DNA of 64,000 bases from Sordariomycetes sp. S80-01Y (taxonomy: Eukaryota; Ascomycota; Sordariomycetes). The notes beneath the pieces are model-generated. The model was not told the DNA's origin and made no database searches. It worked only from the letters and a program-made list of their open reading frames with translations. This document shows positions 55,814 through 64,000 of the stretch, piece after piece (position 1 is the first letter of the stretch; each line of letters begins with the position of its first letter). The stretch lies in the NCBI GenBank assembly GCA_037042185.1, contig JAXQJY010000033.1, positions 806,001 to 870,000 on the forward strand, written 5' to 3'. The translations under genes and the position numbers were made by a program.

Positions 55814-58688
55814 GACGAAAATGGGAGTATCGGAATGTAGATGAGCGACCGACGACGAAACGCGGCTCAGCTGAGGGGGTCCGCAGGCTTCAAAAACTTC
55901 TGGACTTGGCTCACCTTATCAATCAGCGACTCATAGACTAACCGCGCCGGTGATCCGGTTAGATCCGTTCGAAAACCTGCAACAGCCGAGCAACGTAATT
56001 CCGCACCATTAAAGGCCAAGACCATGCGACAAGAGGCTGTGCGAAACAACCGTGGATGCACTTGCGTTCAGGATAGACTCGTCATCGATTCAGAAAGCCT
56101 ACGTTGTGTGAGATCCCGTGCGGGACCTAGAGTGCGGAAGTGGGTGCGGCATGAGGCCATTCTAAAGTGACCCATCCGCAGCCCACCGCACGCTGAGCCG
56201 AGAAGAGGGGCCGAGAAGTCCATCCAGCACAGCTTGATCTTTAGAGTCGCAAGTTGCGGCTGCGAATATAGTTAATCATAGGTCGCTTCATGACGAGCTT
56301 ATTCGGGAAGGAGGCGTCATGAAATGGCCCCCCTTGCGGCCAGATGTAAGCGGATGTTGTTGGACATTCCCCTCGTCGTGAGTCTATGATCACGACATAG
56401 CGCCGGATGCGGTCGAGCCCGCAGTCATCTCGGTCACCGAGAAGAGGAATCCACTCAGAAGTCAGCATCGTGTTTTGCACCTGAGGCATACTCTGGTCAA
56501 CAACCAAATACAGCCATGTCACCTGCGTCTTAGCCACCACTATCCGACATGCTTCAGGTTGGCTGTGACATATAGCTGTCGCTGCCCAATTGCATCGAGG
56601 AGAGTTCCTAGACAGGGACAAGATAAGCTTCAAGTGCAAAACCGACGATTTGTTTGCAATTAATTCCAGTAGAGAGATCTGTGCAGACAGATCTGTGGGA
56701 CCATGGAGTAGTAGGTGGCACTGTATGTTTGTCATGTGACAAGTCTGCATCGCTTGTCGTGCGTTTGCCCCTTTTTCCCCTTAAACGGGCAGGGCTGCAT
56801 GTTGTAGAAGCTCAGTCAGCATGATGTATCCTTTTGCCCCCTTTACTTTGGCAACATAGATTATAAAGAGCAATTGCGCAGGCTCTGCCTGGATTTGCCC
56901 ATATATTACCAAGCTTGGGCCTCATGACTTTCTTCGGCGGCATGTTTACGACGAAAGCCCCAATTTGAGGGAGGGTGCTGGCAGAACTGCTAACAAAACT
57001 TACACATCCCAAAGTTGTTCGACATTGGGGCTTGCATTTGACAATCCCGCCAAGACCATTAGACGAGATGAATCGAGGCTGCACTGCACCTTGGCGTCTG
57101 GGGCATCACAAGGCTGGACTGGCTGCAGGTGCCAATCGCTGGTCGAAACCGATGACAGCTTCTCATGGACTAGTCTGTTTGCGAGGAGTCACGTAGCAGC
57201 GAGCCAAAACAGACTTCGAGGGCGGCGACTAGGTCTCATTGCGTGATGCCCAATGTCTCGTAGTTCCCAGTCGCCGCTATTTGGGTACGTCGCCTGATCT
57301 TTGCCTCAAGGTCAGCCACTTCAACATCCGCGCCTGCGCTCATCTCCATCCCAAGAAAGGGGGTCGCCCCATGCTTCCAGCACACCCCCGGCCCCAAACA
57401 ATCACCGTCCGACACACATGCAAAACTCGTGCTTACGTCGTCGGCCAGTTGGTGGCTGCTCAGGCAGGATTCTCGGGTCTGACAGCGCTTGCGCTCACCA
57501 GCACGAAACAAAAGAAAGGGAGGGCGTTGTCGTCCCACGAAGTCAGAACGTGGCTCAATCGAGGCTCCCAATTGGATCTAGCTGGATCACGGAACGGCGA
57601 ATCTGGCAAGTCAGGCGCGTTCCGGATGCAGGCCGCAGGGCACGGCGCGCAGGGGCCCCTCGTGTCTTGTGCCGCTAGCGATCGATGGCCAGAAAATAGC
57701 AACAGGTGCCGTCTTGCCCAAGGAGCTACGCGCCAGAGACATGGAGGATTTCAAGAGGGAGCTGATCGCAACGGCTGAAGCGGGTAGTAAGGGCAGCGGG
57801 AAGACAAGCCTTTCTGTGGTGAAACAATGATTGTGAATGTTCCAGGCTGAAGGGCACACGGCGTCCTTGAGGCTTGGACAAGCTTTCCACTAGAGGCTGG
57901 GCAACGATTTGACGATCCGATACGGCGGCCTCTGGTCTCTGGTCGGCGACGCCTCTGTCTGCGCACGGGGCGCCTGCAAGCTGGAACGCATCTCGCAGCA
58001 CGCATTGCGAGTCTGGAGAAGCCTGGGGTGTTGTTTTTCATCCTGGAATTGCTCGGTGGCAGTGCAAAACGCTCGTCTCCTGGAGTCGATCGCATCCGGG
58101 GCTTATCTGGGTGATTGCGTCACTAGGGAGGCAGACGGCGCGTCGGAACAACGGGCAACGGGCTAGGTGGAGATTATTTTTGGGCGAGCACTGGTGCGCT
58201 AGAGACGACAGGATTTCACCATTCGTCATCCAGGAGCCGGCGAGAGATGATCGGGAGGAGGAGTGAGCGCGGAAATCCCCGAGGAGAGTGAAGTTGAGTT
58301 GTCGGGAGGTAGCACAGGACAAGTGCCAAATCTAAACCTGCAGTGCAACTTGAAGAGCAGCTGTTAAGGCTAAGGTACGGAGTACGAACTACTGCCAGTG
58401 GTAACTGGATCGCAGGCACTCCCTGCAGCAGCTGAGGCGTGCAGCAGCCACTGGCCGCCTGGCAGCCCTGGCATCCGTGCCGCCGCGACCTGAAGTGACC
58501 TGAACGGACCCGGAACCCGCTGTCGACTCGACTGGACTGGATTCCACTTTCGCATCTGCAAGTGCCAGTGCCAGTGCCCGTGTCTTCCCCTTTCTTTCTC
58601 TTCGTCTTTCCCTTAGTCTTTTGCTTCCTATCCAAGCATGCCGACTTCGTAAAGTCGTTCAGCATTTCTTCCCACGGCGCATGCTGCC
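55814..58688. other. Long divergent intergenic region
   Basis: About 2.9 kb between the SIS gene and the GT31-like gene. A 169-codon ATG frame on the minus strand (56750-56241) and a 90-codon one (57084-56812) have no family features; neither is supported. A GTACGGAGTAC motif sits at 58375-58385. A CAGTGC-type short repeat near 58558-58580 and a CT-rich leader (58580-58680) directly precede the GT31-like start. Confidence 0.5.
58375..58385. repeat. GTACTCCGTAC motif, reverse copy
   Basis: GTACGGAGTAC, the reverse complement of the motif at 46597. It lies about 300 bases before the GT31-like start. Confidence 0.7.
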
Positions 58689-60372
58689 ATGATGTTGACG
58701 CCGCGCAGCTGGAAGTGGGCGCTGCTCTTCACCACACTAACCTTGCTGCTGGTCGTGCCCCTCTGGCAGCTGAGCAACCACGCCAACGCCGGCTACTACC
58801 GCAAGCAAGCCAAGGATTTCTACGACAATGTCTCTTCCTACTTCACCCACGAGCAGGAGCTCTACAACAACACCCTGTACGGCGCCGGCACGGAATACCA
58901 TGTTCATGCGCAGTACAACTTCAGTTTGCCCTGCGAGGGCTTCCCAGATACCGAGGGCATCATGTTGGTCATGAAGACGGGCGCTACAGAGAGCTACGCC
59001 AAGCTGCCGACGCAGCTGCTCACGACCATGTCGTGTCTACCTGATTTCCTCATTTTCTCCGATCTGGTGAGTTCCCTCGTCCGTCCGGTGCTTCCTTTCC
59101 GCCTCTAACAAGTACGCAGGAACAGCAGATCGGCAAGTACCATGTCCACGACGTCCTGGACCGCGTCAACGAAACCGTCAAGAAGGCCCACAAGGAGTTC
59201 GAACTTTACGATGCCCAGCAGCGCTGCCCCGTCTCCCAGGCGGACTGCACAGCCGACATGTCTGGCGGCTGGGACCTGGACAAGTACAAGTTCCTCAACA
59301 TGATAGAGCGAACCTGGGAGAAGCGGCCCGACATGGCTTGGTACGTCTTTGCGGAAGCAGACACCTACGTCGTCTGGTCGAATTTGGTGCAGTGGCTGCG
59401 CGAACGCGCCCCTGATGGAGACGCCTACGTTGGCAGTGTAGCTCTGCTCAATGGCTTCCCCTTCGCGCACGGCGGGAGCGGATATGTCATCAGTGGGAGC
59501 TTGATGAGGAACATGGTGAGCAACATCACGGACCTGGCCGCGAAATACGATGAGCGCGCGGGGAAGGAGTGTTGTGGGGATCTACTCATCTCGATGGCTG
59601 CGGACGAGGCGGGCACCAAGGTGCTGCAGGCGCATCCGATGTTCAATGGCGAGAAGCCGAATACGTTGCCTTACGGGAGTGGACACTGGTGTGAGCCGCT
59701 GTTGACGATGCATCATGTCAACTCGGAGGAGGTGAGCGCGATCTGGCAGTATGAGCAGACGCGCAAAAACAAGACCGTCAGTCGGAACCGCTGCCTTCCC
59801 CAGTCACCGCTAATAGTAAGCAGGAAATCATGCAAATTCGGGACATGTACCAGGCCTTCATGGCCCCATACCTGGTCAGCTTCCGTCGTGACTGGGACAA
59901 CCTCTCGGAGGACACATGCTATATCGCCCCGGACGATGTTGCGCAAGAGCTCGCAGGCGACAAGGAGAAAGGCCGACAAAAGAAGGAGGACGACAAGAGC
60001 CCCATCGAGAAGAACGCGCACATCTCCCCGGCCGCGTGCGCCAAGGTCTGCGAATCAGCTGGCCTCGACATCTCGGAGGAAGAGCTCAGCCTTGTGGAGA
60101 ACGACGTCGCGAAGGGCCACTTAATCAGGGAGAGGTACGACAAGAAGGTGGAGGAGGATGTCAACGGAGACTGGAGGCGGGACCGGAGTTGTTTCCAGTG
60201 GAAGTATCAAAAGGGCGCTTGCTGCACCAGCAGCAAGTTCAAGTTGGGCGTGCCGAAGAAGACGGAGGACGATACGGACAGGGTCACCAGTGGTTGGTAT
60301 GTAAGGGGCATTAATGACTGGATCGAGGCCAAAGGCGAGTGTGAGGAGCCTGACTGGCGGGAGCCATTCTGA
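58689..60372 (+). CDS. GT31/DUF604-like glycosyltransferase, three exons
   Basis: A 527-residue type II membrane protein from exons 58689-59066, 59120-59776 and 59824-60372, with introns of 53 and 47 bases. A signal anchor lies at about residues 10-26. The luminal part has FDTEGIMLVMKTGATE-like text (FPDTEGIMLVMKTGATE), WDLDKYKFLNMIERTWEKRP, WYVFAEADTYVVW (a DxD-like metal site at about 205-209), FAHGGSGYVISG and ECCGDLLISM, as in fungal glycosyltransferase family 31 proteins with a DUF604-type region. Golgi location is expected. The C-terminal 180 residues are Lys/Glu-rich and Cys-containing (CFQWKYQKGACC) and look like an added region. The donor sugar and acceptor are unknown. It is convergent with the F-box gene. 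Confidence 0.88.
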
Positions 60373-60939
60373 GCAGCTCACAAAGGACAAAAAAGGGGTT
60401 GGGTCGGCATCATTAGACTGGCGTTTTGGCGGGGTCTCAGCCAACTAACCAATGGGCCTGGGGATATCGTTTGGGACCGGACTGTCTCTAGTGTCTGGAT
60501 ACAGGTCCTCTCATGGCGTTTTGGGGGTTTTGTATTTTACTGTTTCTTTTGGGCACGCCTGAGCCGGGCCTTGTTGGCCTCACATGTGCTCAGGTTGAGC
60601 ACACACATAGACTTGGGCTATATATGGGGTTATGTAAGCCGAATACAAGATGTTACGAACAATGCCCTCTCAGCAATCGAAGCGGCGGAGCGTGAGGTAA
60701 ATACACTAGTTGTGCACGTTTGATGTATACAAAAGATGCTGTGATCTAAAGGGGGAATATGCAATCCTGCCTCCGATCCACCCCTCCTCGCTATGTCCAT
60801 GAGAAAGTTCTACCCCAAACGCCGCTTGTATATCATGATCCGTCTATCGTAACACATCTTCGCTTTCTATCATGCATCGCAACCCTCTAATTCCGTGAAT
60901 TACTCTTCGGCCTGCGCCTCGCCCAGCGCAGGGCGCCCT
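60373..60939. other. Intergenic between convergent genes
   Basis: 567 bases of 3' flanking DNA between the GT31-like and F-box genes. No gene is seen. Confidence 0.5.
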
Positions 60940-61854
60940 CTACTTGCCCCCGTGACGCCCGCACCGCCGCGGGTTCTTGGGGCTGCTCATGAAGCAGTAC
61001 TGCTTGGCGTCGTCTCCGGGCTTGGGCCCGTACGCCTCCCTGATCTCGCAGTACTCGCGCCCGGCGCCCATCCACTCCTTCAGGTGCCTGTGCAGCTCGC
61101 AGCGGTTGACGCCGCACTTGCGGCAGTAGACCTGGCCCTTGACGCGCATGTGGCCCAGCTGCGAGGCCGAGTCCGTGTTCGAGTCGAAGGTCTGGGCGCG
61201 GCGGAGGCTGCCGGCGCCGCGCCAGGCCCACTCCATGTCGTTGGGGCCCGAGTAGCGAGCCGAGAGGGGAACGGGCGCGGGGTGAGCGCGCCTGTGGATG
61301 GCGTAGAGGCTGGGGTGGGCGAGGGCGAGGCAGACGCTGTCGATGGGGTCGAGGTGGTCGAGGAGGGAGTAGTGGAGTTCCGAGGGGAGGTCCAGCAGGC
61401 CCAGACGGTGTGACGGCTTGGGCTGCCCTGGGCGCGGGGGCTCGTAGTCCATCACGGAGTACGAGCGGCGGGGAGGGGGCAGCTTGGGTCGCCGTGGGAG
61501 TTGCTGTGTCAGAGTTGGCTCAGGGCTCTCGGCCACCGGCGTCGCAGGCTTGGAGGGGACCGCCTCGGGCAGCACAGCGTGTTCCGGGATCGAAGGCTGA
61601 TGCTCGAAAGGGCTGGACTTGATGTGTGGTGGCGTGGGGTTGCTCGCGTCGCCCTGGTACTCCGTCATGGACCATCCCCGTCTCGGGGCTCTGACGAGGC
61701 CCCTCTTCATGTTCAGCTCCCTCATGCGCTGGGCGTGCTCCTCCCTCGACATCAGTCCTCCATCTTGCTTTCCACCCCAGGTGTCCCCACTCTCAGAATG
61801 CGCAGCGTGGCCCAGGGGTTGGGGGGACGCAGGATCAGCGAAGACCTGGACCAT
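60940..61854 (-). CDS. F-box protein with Cys/His-rich C-terminus
   Basis: An intronless 304-residue protein. The first 145 residues are charged, Pro-rich and disordered, with two similar SMTEY / SVMDYE motifs. An F-box-like stretch follows at about 152-190 (LLDLPSELHYSLLDHLDPIDSVCLALAH), which would bind Skp1 in an SCF ubiquitin ligase. The last 60 residues hold CRKCGVNRCELH, EYCEI, QYCFM and RRCGRH, suggesting zinc binding. Short fungal F-box proteins with a Cys-rich tail are a known pattern, but their targets are mostly unknown. The ATG at 61854 is the first in frame. Confidence 0.8.
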   Translation of the reverse strand: MVQVFADPASPQPLGHAAHSESGDTWGGKQDGGLMSREEHAQRMRELNMKRGLVRAPRRGWSMTEYQGDASNPTPPHIKSSPFEHQPSIPEHAVLPEAVPSKPATPVAESPEPTLTQQLPRRPKLPPPRRSYSVMDYEPPRPGQPKPSHRLGLLDLPSELHYSLLDHLDPIDSVCLALAHPSLYAIHRRAHPAPVPLSARYSGPNDMEWAWRGAGSLRRAQTFDSNTDSASQLGHMRVKGQVYCRKCGVNRCELHRHLKEWMGAGREYCEIREAYGPKPGDDAKQYCFMSSPKNPRRCGRHGGK

Positions 61855-63558
61855 GTTGTCGGTGTTGGGAAAGCAATGGAGTGCCTTCTAGCAGCCGCTT
61901 CTGACAGGATTGGTGAGGCTTGATAGCAATTGAGCCCGTCGTCAAACCGGGAGGGGTAAGACGGCCGTTGATGTCCTCGGAGTGGTGATTGGGCGGTGTG
62001 GCGAACTTGGTGGTTCAGGGGGGGGCTTCACGTTGACGGAAGCCAAGCGTCTTTGATATCGTGAGTTAAGAGATGGCAAGGCTGAGAAGTCCTCACTAAC
62101 GAGTTCATGGACGGACGAAAAGATATGTGCCACGCGGGGAAAGAGTCGTCCGATGCTCGAGGGCCAGGGAGAGATTTAAAAAAGGGCCCCAGGCCCAGGG
62201 CCCACGAGTCGGCGGTGGGATGACGATGCTGGGCCCGCCGGGTTCGGGGTGGTGGACCATCGTGAAAAATTGCCCACTCTTTCTTGCATGGAGTTCTCGA
62301 CTCAGTCGAGGAGAGGCTCGTGACTCGTTCAGGGACCGCAGGGGTGGACGAGCTAGTCAGCTAGCGCCCCTGGTTCGGATCTCATTCTTCTTCCTTCTGT
62401 TGCATGGCTCGGCGTGGGAGGCGGCATATGGGATGGTGTGTCCATGTAGCGCTGTGGGTTGACTCGTGCGGCTATTTGGTGGGCTGCCGCCGTTGGCGAT
62501 GGCCCCGACGGCACTCTTGCTGCGTACTGCATTCATTGCCCTTTGATTCTGGGTTGGTGGCGAGGGAAGGACTGGCTGGAGGTGGCCGGCTGCTGGATGA
62601 ATGCGTTGGGTGATCGACCCTTGACGGCGACTCAGAGGTGCGAGCGTTGGCAGCGGAAGGCCGAAGTGGAGACGACAGCCGCTAAAGATATCGTGGTGGT
62701 TGGTCGCGGTACTGGCTCGCGCTCGACGTTTTCACTCATCGAGGTTCCAGGGCCGTCAAGTTTTCGCAGCGGCCAATCCGGTACCTGAACGTCTGCAACC
62801 GTCGAATTCTTCCTCCCCTGTTCGCGGCTGCAAAGCTGTCCATGTGACCTCTTGCTCGCTGCTCCTCAGGGCAACTTCGGCCGGCGCCGCCGTTGCAAAG
62901 TTCACCCTCACCGCGGGACTGTTGGCAAGCTTCGGTGACCGGCTTGTCCCCGTTCGTAAAGCCGAGCACGCCGCACCCCGTACTCCGTACTTACATAGTA
63001 GTAATACGTCGTTATGCGCGCGCCGTGGGTATCATCATGCTGGCTGGCAATGCGTCTGCCAGCATCTGCCCCGCTGTCGTCCGTCATCAGAGCGGAGCCC
63101 ATCGTCGCTTTCGTCGCTGTCGACCCCACCGTCCCGGCTTGACGACATCATCGTCTCCAGGACCCTGAGGATTGACACAGACGCCTGAAGACCGTCGATG
63201 GGGGCAGACGAGCGTTCTGGGTGGCTATCGGGGCGACATCTCGGTAGGCCCAGCGGCTGTGGTCATTGACGGAGCCGTCTCCGGTTGATCCCGATCGACG
63301 CTTTACGAGGGCTGTCGTCGTGAGGCTGAAGAGTTTTGTTCTCCTCATCGAGACAGCACTGGTCGGCTGCATGTCCCAGAACGCCACCGATGGTCCCCCA
63401 CGCCGTCACGGCACACCTTCAGCCTGTCCTTCGACCAGTGCATTTGCATGTCAATCAACCCTGTACAGATGATTGTGTGTCAGAATTGCCTACCCCTCGC
63501 CAACCACCACTGTTACGTTTTATACTAGGTGGTCTTCATGGTGACTGTATTTAACCGT
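61855..63558. other. Intergenic, promoter of the F-box gene and beyond
   Basis: About 1.7 kb with no supported gene. It holds the F-box promoter at its left end and a GTACTCCGTAC motif at 62980-62990. Frames of up to 162 codons on both strands overlap one another and show no family features. Confidence 0.5.
62980..62990. repeat. GTACTCCGTAC motif, copy 3
   Basis: A perfect copy of the 11-base motif, in the region between the F-box gene and the DUF7580-like gene. Confidence 0.7.
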
Positions 63559-64000
63559 CTACTTGATTACTGGATAGCAACTTTGCAGGGGCCCAACGAC
63601 GTCTCGAAGCACTGCATCAGCAAGCCTCGCGTCACCTTCCTTCCCGTCGTTGACATACTTGAAGTCGAAACAGATACACTTCCGTATCGCATCATACAGC
63701 TTCCCACCATCGTCTCGGCCAAAGTACTCTTCCAGGTCACTTTTCGAGCGCTTGATCCAGAGGAAGGCGCTGTAAAACAAGGTCGTGTCGTTCTCTATGC
63801 CATCGGAGTCGTCCAGGGCATTTGCCCAGCTTGGTTGCTGATGCAGACGGGTCCCGTGCAGTAGCTCCAAGAGAAGTATTCCCAGCTGCAGGAGACACGC
63901 TCTTGCCTCTTGTCCGCCCGTAACCGTGGCTTCGCCAGAGCCTCTTGACGGACGATACGGGAAGTATGGTCCTGACAAGTTCCTCGCTGGGCGCGTCGAG
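63559..64000 (-). CDS. Partial DUF7580-like protein, cut by the window edge
   Basis: A minus-strand frame that is open to the right edge; about 147 C-terminal codons are inside the window. LLQLGILLLELLHGTRL, TLFYSAFLWIKR, DLEEYFGRDDGGKLYDAIRKC and ICFDF near the end, with a closing LRDVVGPL, resemble the C-terminal part of fungal proteins now grouped as DUF7580. In many fungi these are expanded families of unknown role, sometimes found with HeLo or other non-self-recognition-type domains. The start and N-terminal domains lie outside the window, so no more can be said. Confidence 0.65.
   Translation of the reverse strand, partial: STRPARNLSGPYFPYRPSRGSGEATVTGGQEARACLLQLGILLLELLHGTRLHQQPSWANALDDSDGIENDTTLFYSAFLWIKRSKSDLEEYFGRDDGGKLYDAIRKCICFDFKYVNDGKEGDARLADAVLRDVVGPLQSCYPVIK

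Noticed and set aside
56241-56750. A 169-codon ATG frame on the minus strand
   Set aside because: No family resemblance, biased composition not seen, and no neighbouring exon. Not enough to call a gene.
1-64000. A secondary-metabolite cluster around the NmrA-like, SDR and Zn2Cys6 genes
   Set aside because: They are 13 to 30 kb apart with housekeeping genes between them, and no polyketide synthase, peptide synthetase, terpene cyclase or P450 was found.

Overview
The window looks like chromosomal DNA of a filamentous ascomycete (Pezizomycotina, most likely Sordariomycetes). Genes sit on both strands and are broken by short introns of about 46 to 67 bases with GTRNGT donors and CTRAC branch sites. 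The encoded set is typical of such fungi: Atg5, a CSA-type WD40 protein, Utp15, a DDX60-like helicase, a Zn2Cys6 regulator, an NmrA-like reductase, GH47, GT31 and MARVEL proteins. No rRNA, tRNA, CRISPR array or intact transposon could be supported.

Layout. Positions 1-6240 hold no gene I can defend. From 6.2 to 16.1 kb come a conserved fungal protein of unknown role (-), a CSA/ERCC8-like repair adaptor (+), Atg5 (-), a Gly/Thr-rich repeat protein (-), a MARVEL membrane protein (-) and an AidB-like acyl-CoA dehydrogenase ending in a peroxisomal signal (-). After 2.6 kb without a gene, an NmrA-like reductase (+) faces a D123-like protein (-) and a 1795-residue DDX60-like helicase (-, 21.8-27.3 kb). 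Utp15 (-) is divergent from a GH47 mannosidase (+), which is tail-to-tail with a short-chain dehydrogenase (-).

Positions 33.6-41.5 kb form an almost 8 kb gene-poor tract with an interrupted reading frame, an A-rich run and a small repeat differing only by G/A transitions. Next are a Ser-rich reading frame and a large protein with a conserved fungal domain (41.5-44.8 kb, possibly one gene), a GNAT acetyltransferase (-), a Zn2Cys6 regulator with five exons (+), an SPX membrane protein (-), a KpsF/GutQ-like SIS protein (-), a GT31-like glycosyltransferase (+) and an F-box protein with a Cys-rich tail (-). The right edge cuts a DUF7580-like gene (-).

The genes do not form an evident pathway or biosynthetic cluster; they are mostly housekeeping genes (repair, autophagy, rRNA processing, RNA helicase, phosphate sensing, glycosylation) with scattered accessory ones. 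I found no clear novel system. The points most worth a second look are the repeat protein at 10.2-11.4 kb, whose duplicated module keeps its protein sequence despite silent changes; a recurrent GTACTCCGTAC motif in intergenic DNA at 46-63 kb; the CBS-less SIS protein; and the gene-poor tract. Exon boundaries were derived by hand from splice signals, reading phase and family alignment from memory. No database search was run.
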